The notes beneath the pieces are model-generated. The model saw only the letters and a program-made list of their open reading frames with translations. It searched no databases and had not been told where the DNA came from. A program made the translations under genes and the position numbers. From Azoarcus sp. DD4 (GTDB lineage: Bacteria > Pseudomonadota > Gammaproteobacteria > Burkholderiales > Rhodocyclaceae): a stretch of DNA of 64,000 bases. The DNA lies in NCBI RefSeq assembly GCF_006496635.1, contig NZ_CP022958.1, forward strand, positions 1,302,001-1,366,000, written 5' to 3'. Of the stretch, positions 44,997 to 53,465 are shown piece after piece. Numbering within the stretch: position 1 is the stretch's first letter; each line of letters starts with the position of its first letter.

Positions 44997-45659
44997 GTGA
45001 GCGACGCAGACAACCTCGAGATCAAGAAACGCGCCCGCCGACGGCTTGTCGGCGCAGCAGCGCTGGCGCTGGCCGCCGCCATCATCCTGCCGATGATGAT
45101 GGAACAGGAGCCTGCGCCCGGCAGCCCGGACATTCAAGTCACCATCCCCGATCGCGACGCACCTGCGGGCGCCGCGCGCGCTGCCGGGAACAGCGGGGCG
45201 CCGGCGGCCGATGCCGGTGTCGCCCCGGCGCCGGTCGAGGAGCCGCCCCAGCCGGCAACGACCGAAGCGGTGCGTCCGCAGATTGCGACACCGCCGGCGG
45301 TGGCCGCAGAGACGGCTCCGAAAGCCTCGGTCACGACGCCGGCTCCTGCCAAGCCGGCACAGTCCGAGGATGAAGCGGCACGCGTGCGGGCGCTGCTCGA
45401 AGGCAAGCCTGCCACCGGCAATCCGGCCGTTGCAGCGGGCAGGGAATCCTTTGTCATCCAGATAGGCGCCTTCGGCGACGCCGGCAAGGCCGCGGCTATC
45501 AGTTCCGAACTCAAGCAAGCCGGATTTTCTGCCTACACTGAGAAGGCGGGCACGGTGACCCGGGTACGCGTCGGTCCCTTTTCCAGTCGTGAAGACGCCG
45601 AGAAGGCCGCAGCGAAGCTCAAGGCACAAGGACGCAATGCGGTACTGACGCCGCGCTGA
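44997..45659 (+). CDS. dedD: SPOR-domain protein (DedD-like)
   Basis: Bitopic inner-membrane protein of 220 residues: a short basic cytoplasmic N terminus (KKRARRR), one transmembrane helix (about 17-34), an Ala/Pro-rich periplasmic linker and a C-terminal SPOR domain (about 145-220; FVIQIGAFGDAGKA and VRVGPFSSREDAEKAA). SPOR domains bind denuded peptidoglycan at the septum, so a role in cell division is likely. Start is GTG. Position between folC and cvpA matches dedD elsewhere. Confidence 0.9.
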   Translation: MSDADNLEIKKRARRRLVGAAALALAAAIILPMMMEQEPAPGSPDIQVTIPDRDAPAGAARAAGNSGAPAADAGVAPAPVEEPPQPATTEAVRPQIATPPAVAAETAPKASVTTPAPAKPAQSEDEAARVRALLEGKPATGNPAVAAGRESFVIQIGAFGDAGKAAAISSELKQAGFSAYTEKAGTVTRVRVGPFSSREDAEKAAAKLKAQGRNAVLTPR

Positions 45660-45668
45660 ACGACCTGA

Positions 45669-46160
45669 ATGACGGTTTTCGACTACGTTTTTCTGGGCAT
45701 CCTTGTCCTTTCGGCGCTTGTCGGCATGTGGCGTGGTCTGGTCAGTGAAGTACTGGCGCTCGTGACCTGGGTGCTGGCCCTATTTGCAGCCTGGCACTAT
45801 GCGGCTGACGCGGCGGAGTTGTTCCGCGGCCTGTTCGTCGAGATGGTGTGGCGCCAGCTGGCGGGCTTTCTTTTGATCTTCGTCGCGGTATTGCTGATCG
45901 CGGCGTTTTTGCGTTTCCTGTTGCGCGAGTTGTTGCGGGCAGCGGGTTTGCGGGCGACCGATCGCTTTTTCGGTGCCTTGTTCGGTCTGGCGCGGGGGCT
46001 GTTGATCGCGCTGGTCGTGGTGTTGCTGGGTGGTCTGGTCGGAATCGCGCGCGAGCCCTGGTGGGCGAACGCGATGTTTTCACCGCCGCTCGAAACGGCG
46101 GTCATCGCCGCCAAACCGTGGCTGCCGGATGCGGTGGCCACCCGGATTCGATTCAGATAG
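45669..46160 (+). CDS. cvpA: CvpA family membrane protein
   Basis: Inner-membrane protein of 163 residues with four hydrophobic segments (about 5-22, 27-47, 63-85 and 105-125). The N-terminal VFDYVFLGILVLSALVGMWR is the family pattern. Relatives are needed for colicin V export and for envelope stress tolerance. It lies 11 bases before purF, the standard location. Confidence 0.92.
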   Translation: MTVFDYVFLGILVLSALVGMWRGLVSEVLALVTWVLALFAAWHYAADAAELFRGLFVEMVWRQLAGFLLIFVAVLLIAAFLRFLLRELLRAAGLRATDRFFGALFGLARGLLIALVVVLLGGLVGIAREPWWANAMFSPPLETAVIAAKPWLPDAVATRIRFR

Positions 46161-46171
46161 GCAGGGTTTCC

Positions 46172-47701
46172 ATGTGCGGAATTCTTGGGGTCGTCGCGAC
46201 TTCCCCGGTTAATCAGTTGCTCTACGACGGGCTGCAGGTCCTTCAGCATCGCGGACAGGATGCGGCAGGCATCGCCACCGCGGAGGGCGGACGTTTTCAC
46301 ATGCACAAGGGGTCCGGCCTGGTGCGTGACGTGTTCCGGACCCGCAACATGCGCAACCTCGAAGGCAACTGGGGTATCGCCCATGTGCGCTACCCGACGG
46401 CCGGGTCGGCCTACAACGCAGCCGAAGCCCAGCCTTTCTACGTCAATTCGCCGTTTGGTCTGCTGTTGGCCCACAACGGCAACCTGACCAATTCCGATGA
46501 GCTCAAGCGCGAGATGTTTCTCGCCGACCTGCGCCACATCAACACCAATTCCGACTCGGAAGTGCTGCTGAACGTGCTGGCGCACGAACTGCAGGCGGCC
46601 TGCAATGGCCTCAAGCTCGATGAAGAGGCGGTGTTCCGCGCGGTGGCCGGGGTGCATCGCCGCTGTCGTGGCGCCTACGCCGCGGTGGTGATGATTGCTG
46701 GCTATGGCCTGCTCGCTTTCCGCGACCCGTACGGCATCCGTCCGCTTGTGATAGGCCGCAACGACGTGGCCGAGGGGACCGAATGGCTGGTTGCGTCCGA
46801 ATCGGTCGCGCTCGACGTGCTTGGCTTCACCCTGCTGCGTGACGTGGCTCCGGGCGAAGCGGTGCTGATCGATACCCAGGGCAACTTCCGCAGCCGGCAG
46901 TGCGCCGAGAAGACGGTGGAGGCGCCCTGCATGTTCGAGTTCGTCTACCTGGCACGGCCCGACTCCATCATCGACGGCATCTCGGTCTACGAGTCGCGCG
47001 TCAAGATGGGCGAATTCCTCGCCGAGAAGCTCAAGCGCACGCTGCCTCACGTGAATATCGACGTGGTCATTCCGATTCCCGACTCCAGCCGGCCGTCGGC
47101 GATGGAAATGGCGCACCGGCTCGGCCTGCCGTATCGCGAAGGCTTCGTGAAGAACCGCTACATTGGCCGGACCTTCATCATGCCGGGGCAGGCCAAGCGG
47201 CGTAAGTCGGTGCGGCAGAAGCTAAATACCATCCACCAGGAGTTCAAGGGCAAGAACGTGCTGCTGGTCGACGATTCCATCGTGCGCGGCACGACCAGCC
47301 GAGAGATCATCAACATGGCGCGCGAAGCGGGCGCCAACAAGGTCTACATGGCCTCCGCGGCGCCCCCGGTGCGTTATGCGAACGTGTACGGCATCGACAT
47401 GCCGACGCGCGCCGAACTGATCGCGTCGGACCGCAGCGAAGACGAGATCTGTCGGGAGATCGGCGCCGACGGACTGATCTACCAGGATCTCGACGATCTC
47501 AAGGCGTCGGTGCGGGCGCTGAATCCGTCGATCAACTTTTTCGAGACGTCCTGTTTCGACGGTAGCTACATCACCGGGGACATTACGGTCGAGTACCTGA
47601 ACGGTGTCGAGAACCAGCGTTGCGAGGAGAAACCATCCAGCCGCGACGACGGCGAGGAAGGGCAGCTCGACCTGAACCTCATCACCCATCCCGACCAGTG
47701 A
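46172..47701 (+). CDS. purF: Amidophosphoribosyltransferase
   Basis: First committed step of purine synthesis: PRPP and glutamine to phosphoribosylamine; 509 residues. Cys2 after the processed methionine is the glutaminase nucleophile (MCGILGVV), and the PRPP-binding loop is VLLVDDSIVRGTTS. RYPTAGSAYNAAEAQPF and PDSSRPSAMEMAHRLG are conserved. The start is fixed by the need for an N-terminal cysteine; the frame is open far upstream in cvpA but is a shadow. Confidence 0.97.
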   Translation: MCGILGVVATSPVNQLLYDGLQVLQHRGQDAAGIATAEGGRFHMHKGSGLVRDVFRTRNMRNLEGNWGIAHVRYPTAGSAYNAAEAQPFYVNSPFGLLLAHNGNLTNSDELKREMFLADLRHINTNSDSEVLLNVLAHELQAACNGLKLDEEAVFRAVAGVHRRCRGAYAAVVMIAGYGLLAFRDPYGIRPLVIGRNDVAEGTEWLVASESVALDVLGFTLLRDVAPGEAVLIDTQGNFRSRQCAEKTVEAPCMFEFVYLARPDSIIDGISVYESRVKMGEFLAEKLKRTLPHVNIDVVIPIPDSSRPSAMEMAHRLGLPYREGFVKNRYIGRTFIMPGQAKRRKSVRQKLNTIHQEFKGKNVLLVDDSIVRGTTSREIINMAREAGANKVYMASAAPPVRYANVYGIDMPTRAELIASDRSEDEICREIGADGLIYQDLDDLKASVRALNPSINFFETSCFDGSYITGDITVEYLNGVENQRCEEKPSSRDDGEEGQLDLNLITHPDQ

Positions 47702-47715
47702 GCGCCGGCTGCGAT

Positions 47716-48885
47716 ATGGACGATCTGAGTTTCGACACGCTGGCGGTGCGGGCCGGCATCGACCGCAGCCAGTTCAACGAACACAGCGAGGCGATGTATC
47801 TGACCTCGAGCTTCGTGTTCGAGAGCGCGGCCCAGGCTGCAGCGCGGTTTTCGGGCGAGGAAGAGGGTAACGTCTACGCCCGCTTTTCCAACCCGACTGT
47901 CACCGCCATGCAGACGCGGCTGGCTGCCCTGGAAGGGGCGGAGGCCTGCGTCGCGACGTCGTCGGGCATGTCGGCGATTCTGTCGCTGGTGATGGCAACA
48001 TTGCAGGCAGGCGATCACATCGTGGCATCGCGCGGGCTGTTCGGGGCCACGCAGCAGTTGCTCGGCGGCATCATGAGCAAATTCGGCATCGAAACCAGCT
48101 TCGTGCCGGCGACTGACCTCAATGCCTACCGCGAGGCGGTGCGTCCGCGCACCAAACTGTTCTTCATCGAAACGCCGTCGAATCCCCTGACCGAAGTGGT
48201 CGATATTGCGGCGGTGGCAGCGATTGCGCATGAGGCGGGCGCACTGCTGGCGGTCGACAACTGTTTCTGCACGCCGGCGCTGCAGCGTCCGCTGGCCCTG
48301 GGGGCCGACGTGGTGGTGCATTCGGCCACCAAGTACCTCGATGGTCAGGGACGCGTGCTGGGTGGAGCCGTGGCTGGTGCGCGGGTGGTGACCGACGAAG
48401 TCTACAAGTTCCTGCGGACGGCCGGGCCCAGCCTGTCGCCGTTCAATGCCTGGGTGATCCTCAAGGGGTTGGAGACCCTGCGCATCCGCATGGAGGCACA
48501 GTCGGCGAGCGCGCTGGCGCTGGCCACCTGGCTGGAGCAGCAGCCCGGCATCGCGCGGGTGTATTACCCCGGCCTGGCGTCTCATCCACAGCACGAACTG
48601 GCGATGCGCCAGCAGAAGACCGGTGGTGCCATCCTTGCGTTCGACGTCGAGGGCGGGCGGGATGCAGCGTGGAAGGTGGTTGATTCGACGCGAATGATCT
48701 CCATCACTGCCAATCTTGGTGATACGAAGACGACCATCACCCACCCGGCGACGACGACCCACGGCCGTGTGTCGCCGGAGGCACGTGCGGCTGCCGGCAT
48801 CGGCGACGGTCTGCTGCGGGTGGCGGTCGGTCTGGAGGCGCTCGAGGATCTGAAGGCGGATCTGGCAAGGGGCCTGACGCGCTGA
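47716..48885 (+). CDS. metZ: O-succinylhomoserine sulfhydrylase
   Basis: PLP enzyme of the Cys/Met metabolism family, 389 residues, which makes homocysteine directly from an O-acylhomoserine and sulphide. The PLP lysine is in VVHSATKYLDGQGRVLGGAV; YARFSNPTVTAMQTRLAALE and VDNCFCTPALQRPLALGAD are characteristic of MetZ. A GTG at 47698 overlapping the purF stop would add six residues and is a plausible coupled start. purF-metZ adjacency is typical of pseudomonads and betaproteobacteria. Confidence 0.94.
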   Translation: MDDLSFDTLAVRAGIDRSQFNEHSEAMYLTSSFVFESAAQAAARFSGEEEGNVYARFSNPTVTAMQTRLAALEGAEACVATSSGMSAILSLVMATLQAGDHIVASRGLFGATQQLLGGIMSKFGIETSFVPATDLNAYREAVRPRTKLFFIETPSNPLTEVVDIAAVAAIAHEAGALLAVDNCFCTPALQRPLALGADVVVHSATKYLDGQGRVLGGAVAGARVVTDEVYKFLRTAGPSLSPFNAWVILKGLETLRIRMEAQSASALALATWLEQQPGIARVYYPGLASHPQHELAMRQQKTGGAILAFDVEGGRDAAWKVVDSTRMISITANLGDTKTTITHPATTTHGRVSPEARAAAGIGDGLLRVAVGLEALEDLKADLARGLTR

Positions 48886-48918
48886 AGCCGCCCTGCGTGT
48901 CATTGTTGAAGTGATGGA

Positions 48919-48947
48919 AGCGCCGGTCGAATGACTGGCGCTTTTTT
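48919..48947 (+). terminator. Terminator after metZ
   Basis: A 10-bp stem AGCGCCGGTC/GACTGGCGCT (one wobble), loop GAAT, followed by TTTTT. It ends the long truA-to-metZ run. Confidence 0.88.
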
Positions 48948-49002
48948 GCTTCATGGCACGGCGCAGACGCTGGGAGGCGCTCCAGGCCGAACGGCGATTG
49001 CG

Positions 49003-49758
49003 TTATTGCGGGTTGCTGACGAAAGCGCTGCCGTCGCAGGACAGCCAGCGTGCCTCGCCGTGCCAGTCGGCCAGCACCCAACGCACGCAGCGGTGCCCAT
49101 CGACCTCGTGCTCGTGTCGGGCGGGGCGGTGGGTGTGGCCGTGGATCAGTATCGGATAGCCGTGTTCGCGCAGCAACGCAGCGACCGCGTCGGCATTCAC
49201 ATCCATGATCGTCATCGCCTTGTCGCGCTTCGCGGCCTCGCTCTGCTGGCGCAGACTCTCGATGAAGGCCTTGCGGGCGGCGAGCGGCTGGGCGAGAAAG
49301 CCCGCCTGCCAGGCCGCGTCGCGCACCTGGCGACGGTAGGCCTGGTAGGCGACGTCGTCGGTGCACAGCGCATCGCCATGGCTCAACAGGACGACGGGGG
49401 CGTCGTCGGCCGTACCGAGGCGAATCCGGGCGGGGTCGGAAAGCAATTGCAGTCCGGCCGCTGCCGCGAAGCCCGCACCGGCGAGCAGATCGCGATTGCC
49501 GGTGATGAAGAAGATTGCGGTGCCGGTGCTGGCGAGCGCGCGCAGCGCGTTGGAGATGCGACGGTTGAAACTGTCGTCGATATCGTCGTCGCCGGCCCAG
49601 TATTCGAAGAGGTCGCCGAGGATGAAGAGGCTGCCGGCCTCGCGCGCCGGGCCCCGCAGGAAGTCGAGAAAGGCAGTGACGGTAGCGGGTTGATCTTCGG
49701 CCAGGTGCAGGTCGGAGATAAACAATGCCGGAAGGGCCACGCGGACGGCTTCCGGCAT
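49003..49758 (-). CDS. lpxH: UDP-2,3-diacylglucosamine diphosphatase
   Basis: Manganese-dependent phosphoesterase of lipid A synthesis that yields lipid X; 251 residues. Metal motifs are in order FISDLHL, GDLFEYW, GNRD, SHGD and HGHTHRP. The ATG at 49758 puts the first metal motif about 13 residues in, as in the family. The frame is open 18 codons further to a TTG at 49812 that overlaps the ppiB stop. Last gene of the ppiA-ppiB-lpxH run. Confidence 0.94.
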   Translation of the reverse strand: MPEAVRVALPALFISDLHLAEDQPATVTAFLDFLRGPAREAGSLFILGDLFEYWAGDDDIDDSFNRRISNALRALASTGTAIFFITGNRDLLAGAGFAAAAGLQLLSDPARIRLGTADDAPVVLLSHGDALCTDDVAYQAYRRQVRDAAWQAGFLAQPLAARKAFIESLRQQSEAAKRDKAMTIMDVNADAVAALLREHGYPILIHGHTHRPARHEHEVDGHRCVRWVLADWHGEARWLSCDGSAFVSNPQ

Positions 49759-49804
49759 CGGGGAGCCGTTCCCGCCGGCGGCGGGAACGGATGCGGACAC
49801 GCGA

Positions 49805-50299
49805 TCAGACAACTTCGGCGCGCTCGATGATCACGTCTTCCTTGGGCACGTCCTGGTGGAAACCGCTGGAGCCGGTCTTGACCTTGCGGATCGCGTCGAC
49901 CACGTCCATCCCGGCGGAGACGCGGCCGAACACGCAATAGCCCCAACCCTGCATGTCGGGCGAGCGGTAGTTGAGGAAGTCGTTGTCGGCGATGTTGATG
50001 AAGAACTGGGCTGACGCCGAATGCGGAGCCTGGGTGCGGGCCATGGCGATGGTGCCGCGCTCGTTCTTGAGGCCGTTGTCGGCTTCGTTCTTGATCGGAT
50101 CGCGCGTCGGCTTCTGCTTCATGCCGGGTTCGAAACCGCCGCCCTGGATCATGAAACCGTCGATGACGCGGTGGAACACGGTGTTGTCGTAGTGGCCGGC
50201 GGTGACGTAGGCGAGGAAGTTCTCGACCGTGACGGGCGCCTTCTCGGCATCGAGTTCGATGGTGATGATGCCGTGATTGGTGTGCAGGTTGACTGCCAT
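49805..50299 (-). CDS. ppiB: Peptidyl-prolyl cis-trans isomerase, cytoplasmic cyclophilin
   Basis: Cyclophilin of 164 residues without a signal peptide. Active-site motifs FHRVIDGFMIQGGGFEPG and SASAQFFINIADNDFLNY are intact. Its start is 17 bases downstream of the ppiA stop, and the product closely parallels the ppiA product, so the two genes are likely an old tandem duplication with different cellular locations. Confidence 0.95.
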   Translation of the reverse strand: MAVNLHTNHGIITIELDAEKAPVTVENFLAYVTAGHYDNTVFHRVIDGFMIQGGGFEPGMKQKPTRDPIKNEADNGLKNERGTIAMARTQAPHSASAQFFINIADNDFLNYRSPDMQGWGYCVFGRVSAGMDVVDAIRKVKTGSSGFHQDVPKEDVIIERAEVV

Positions 50300-50316
50300 G
50301 GTGTGCTCCTGTGTGC

Positions 50317-50898
50317 TTATCGGGCTGCGGGACCGGCCGGCGGCGTGTCGAGAACGCGTGCCGACTGGATGACGACCGGCTCGGCCGGGACATTCTGATG
50401 GAAACCGATGGTGCGCGTCGGCACGCGGGCGATCTTGTCTACGACGTCGAGACCACGCACGACCTTGCCGAACACGGCGTAGCCCCAACCGTCACGCGAA
50501 GGGTAGTCGAGGAAGTCGTTCGGAGCCACGTTGATGAAGAATTGTGCGGTGGCCGAGTGGGGGGCGCCGGTCCGCGCCATCGCCAGGGTGCCGGGTTCGT
50601 TGCGCAGGCCGTTCCTGGCTTCGTTCTCGATCGGCGCGCGGGTGGGCTTCTCCTTCATCGCTGCGTCCATGCCGCCGCCCTGGATCATGAAGCCGTTGAT
50701 GACGCGATGGAAGACGGTGCCATCGTAGTGTTTGTCGCCGACATACTGCAGGAAGTTGGCGACCGTCTTGGGCGCTTTGTCGGCATACAGTTCGACGACG
50801 ATGTCGCCTTGGCTGGTGCTGATCTGGACCTGCGGGTTCGCTGCAAGCGCGAGGCCGAACCAGGCCGACAGGGCGAAAAAGGCGAGAATGCGCTTCAT
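50317..50898 (-). CDS. ppiA: Peptidyl-prolyl cis-trans isomerase, periplasmic cyclophilin
   Basis: Cyclophilin of 193 residues with a signal peptide (KRILAFFALSAWFGLALA, cleavage near residue 19-20), so it is exported to the periplasm. FHRVINGFMIQGGG and SATAQFFINVAPNDFLDY are the catalytic elements. GGAG lies four to six bases before the ATG on the minus strand. First gene of ppiA-ppiB-lpxH. Confidence 0.94.
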   Translation of the reverse strand: MKRILAFFALSAWFGLALAANPQVQISTSQGDIVVELYADKAPKTVANFLQYVGDKHYDGTVFHRVINGFMIQGGGMDAAMKEKPTRAPIENEARNGLRNEPGTLAMARTGAPHSATAQFFINVAPNDFLDYPSRDGWGYAVFGKVVRGLDVVDKIARVPTRTIGFHQNVPAEPVVIQSARVLDTPPAGPAAR

Positions 50899-50935
50899 GG
50901 AGTCTCCGGTTGTGTTGAAGCAGGGAGGCGGGCCG

Positions 50936-52128
50936 TCAGGCCGCGCTTTCGTAGGCGATTTTCCAGCGGCCACCTTCGCGGACCCAGTACTGGCGCTTGC
51001 GCTGCGTGTCGGCCAGGCCTTGGCCGCGAAGGGTTTGCTCGAAAGTCACGACGACCAGTTCGTCCTTGCCCGGATTGCGGAACATGCTGAGCTTGTCGAT
51101 CGCCACCTTGAGCGCGCGCTGCCCCTTGGCAATGCGCCGTGCCTGGCTCGCCCAGGCGTCGCGGTCGAGGCGGTCGCTCCGGAAATCCTTCGCATAATGG
51201 GACAGGTGGCGTTCGACATCCAGGCTTTCCCAGTCTTGCCGCCATGCCTCGATGGCGTCGTTGAGGTTGCGGCGATTGCGCTGCCAGTCGTCGACGCTGA
51301 GCCATTCGATCTCGTTGCTGATGATGACCGGCGTCAGTCCGGGCTGGACGTAGTTCGACAGGCTGCTGAAATCCTGGTTGGCGAGTACCACGCAACCCTC
51401 CGACGCTTTCGGTGGGCGGGCGTAGGTGTCGCTGGGGGTGCCATGCAGCCAGATCCCATGGCCGGTGCGGCCGAGACGTTTGTCCCAGTCGTTCGGATAG
51501 TTGATCGGAAACGCCCCGCTGCCGTAGAAGTCAGGTAGACGCTTGGGATCGATGAACGAGGTGACGTGATAGACGCCCAGCGGCGTGCGGTTGTCGCCCT
51601 CACGCCATTTCTCTACGCCGGCCTTACCGTGGCTGGCGTAGTAGTCGGTAACGAAGCGGGGGCGCCCGTTGTCGTTGCGATAGACATAAAGACGCGCTCG
51701 CTCGGCGTCGACCACGACCGCGTACTGCTGTTCCGGCCCCATCTGCATCAGGTAGCGGGGAACGAATTCGGTCGCCGGGCGCTCGCGATAGGCTCGTAAA
51801 CGCGCAACCGCTTCTTCGCGCAGGGCCTCGACCTGTTGTCCCGGGCCCTCGACGTTGCCGAAGGTGGTCAACGGGCGGGTGCGTGCCAGCAGCAGGTCGC
51901 CCTTGACCAGGTGGGCGAGGCGAAAGTTCGGGTACACCTTCAGCAGCGCTTCGGTTCTATCGAGTGCGGCGTCGAGACGATTGGCTTCGATTTCGCGGAA
52001 GACCCCTGCAGCGCGGTGTCGGGGCCGGTGTGCGTGGCCGCCCCCGTCTGTGCAGGCGCCTGGCCGGCGAGCAGGGCCAGCATTGAGCCGAGGAGCAGGG
52101 CAGGCAGCAGGGTGTGCAATGCAGGCAT
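50936..52128 (-). pseudogene. L,D-transpeptidase (YkuD) with C-terminal NTF2-like domain, frameshifted
   Basis: The YkuD catalytic domain (about the middle third) has the full motif: HGTPSDTY, then SEGCVVL with the catalytic Cys. A C-terminal domain of about 100 residues (DAWASQARRIAKGQ to the end WKIAYESAA) is NTF2/Cds6-like. The reading frame of this body has no start codon near its beginning. A signal peptide (PALHTLLPALLLGSMLALLA) starts at 52128, two bases past the upstream gene, in a different frame. The frames would join if the run of four C at 52003-52006 (GGGG on the coding strand) had one more base, giving ALQGVFREIEAN and a 397-residue exported protein. This is either a real inactivating or phase-variable mutation or a sequencing error. 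Confidence 0.75.
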
Positions 52129-52130
52129 GC

Positions 52131-53243
52131 TCAGCCCCCGGCCTGTTCGCGGCGTATCCGCCAGTCGTCGCCGCGACGCACCAGTTCCAGCGTCTTCGTG
52201 GTCGAGGCCTTGAAGCCGCTGGAACGGTAGCGCTGCTGGAAGCGCACTGTGGCGCGGTCGCCATTCAGGGTCACGCGGGGAGCCTCCACTTCGACGGAAA
52301 TGCTGCCGGGCTTTCCGACCCGCTGCTGGCGTTCGCGTTCCCAGGCGTCGCGGCTACGGCCGTCGGGTACCTCGAATTCCTTGTCATAGGCTGCAAGGTA
52401 GGCCTTGATGTCCTTACGTGACCAGGCCTGCGCCCAGGATTCGACGGCGCGCAGTACGCCGCTCTCGAGTCGTGCCGCATCGGCAGTTGGGGCTACCGCC
52501 GCCGGCGTCTTGCGCTCGGCGGCGACGAGGGGGGCGGCTTCGCGGACTGGCGTTGTCGAGGGGGCGACCGGCGGGATGGCGGCGGCAGGGGCAGGCGGCT
52601 TGGGTGTGGCGGTCGGCGGGGGCGCCGGCGGCGGCGCGAGCACGGCGACCGCGGCCGGTGCCACAGGCGCTGGCGGGGGCGGCGGGAGCGCCGTTGCTGT
52701 CGCGGCTTGCGCCGGCTTTGCCGAGCCGCCAGCCGTCATTTCGGTAATCAGGGCAAGACGGGCCGGCGGCTCGGTGCTACGGCTGGTGTCGGGTTGCAGT
52801 GCCTTCTCGTAGGCCTGGCTTGCGAGCCGTGCATAGACGTCGCCCAGATTCTGATGGGCCACCGCGTAGCTCGGATGGGTGCGAATGGCTGATTCGAGCG
52901 CGCTGCGCGCCTTGTCATACTGCTTCTGGCGGGCGTAGAGCACGGCCAGGTTGTTGTAGGGCTCGGGTTGAGCGGGGAAGTCCTGGGTGAGCTTGACGAA
53001 GACCGCGATCGCTTCGTCCTGGCGGCCCAGTTCGGCAAGCGCCACACCTTTGAGCAGCCTGGCTTCCGCTTCGCGGGGCTGGCGGTCGATCATGCGGTTG
53101 GCGAGAGACAGCGCTTCGGCGGCCTTGCCCTGATGCAGCAGGCCCCGGATCTCGCGAGGACCTTCGGCCGCGAACACGGGGGTGGCGCTGACGGACAGCA
53201 TCAGCGCCAGCGCGCCCAAGGCGGCGGAGGGGCGGATCTTCAT
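52131..53243 (-). CDS. Exported TPR protein with C-terminal NTF2/Cds6-like domain
   Basis: A 370-residue periplasmic protein: signal peptide (1-25, ending ATPVFAA), four TPR-like repeats (about 30-155; LKGVALAELGRQDEAIAVF, YNNLAVLYARQKQYDKARSA), a proline/alanine-rich linker (about 170-250), and a C-terminal domain (about 258-370) that is related to that of the L,D-transpeptidase next door (pattern AWxxxxxxxD.x.YLxxYxxxF, DAWxxxR, ending in DDWRIRREQ). It is the first gene of a two-gene operon; the partner's ATG is two bases beyond its stop. A good promoter lies 50-80 bases upstream. It probably works with the transpeptidase in cell-wall remodelling, which is an inference from context. Confidence 0.82.
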   Translation of the reverse strand: MKIRPSAALGALALMLSVSATPVFAAEGPREIRGLLHQGKAAEALSLANRMIDRQPREAEARLLKGVALAELGRQDEAIAVFVKLTQDFPAQPEPYNNLAVLYARQKQYDKARSALESAIRTHPSYAVAHQNLGDVYARLASQAYEKALQPDTSRSTEPPARLALITEMTAGGSAKPAQAATATALPPPPPAPVAPAAVAVLAPPPAPPPTATPKPPAPAAAIPPVAPSTTPVREAAPLVAAERKTPAAVAPTADAARLESGVLRAVESWAQAWSRKDIKAYLAAYDKEFEVPDGRSRDAWERERQQRVGKPGSISVEVEAPRVTLNGDRATVRFQQRYRSSGFKASTTKTLELVRRGDDWRIRREQAGG

Positions 53244-53294
53244 GTGCTATACTGCTTTGGTTTTTCAGGGGATGTACAGGCGGGCCAGCGCCCG

Positions 53295-53323
53295 ATTCTA
53301 CCAACACCCCTGTACTCCCACAA
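53295..53323 (-). promoter_or_regulatory. Sigma-70 promoter for the TPR/L,D-transpeptidase operon
   Basis: On the minus strand TTGTGG (53318-53323), a 17-base spacer and TAGAAT (53295-53300), about 50 bases before the TPR gene. Confidence 0.7.
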
Positions 53324-53361
53324 TCCGACGTCCTAGCGCCCCCGTGGCCAGAGTCGGCAAG

Positions 53362-53389
53362 GCGGGGCCAGCCGGCACCCGCTTTTTTT
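53362..53389 (+). terminator. Terminator-like hairpin upstream of cysS (proximal to the TPR gene)
   Basis: GCGGG-GCC-AGCC-GGC-A-CCCGC, a stem with one bulged A, followed by seven T (53383-53389). It lies 77 bases before the cysS start and faces the same way, so it could stop a short upstream transcript or act as an attenuator. Confidence 0.6.
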
Positions 53390-53421
53390 ACGCGATGCGC
53401 AGACCGCGATCGCGACTTGAT

Positions 53422-53453
53422 CGGCGCGGCGCGCGGTGCGCCGCCGAGTTTTT
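53422..53453 (+). terminator. Second terminator-like hairpin just before cysS
   Basis: CGGCG-(CG)-GCGC pairs with GCGC-CGCCG around loop GCGGT, followed by AGTTTTT. It ends 13 bases before the cysS ATG, overlapping where a leader would be. Confidence 0.45.
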
Positions 53454-53465
53454 CGGTAATACGGC

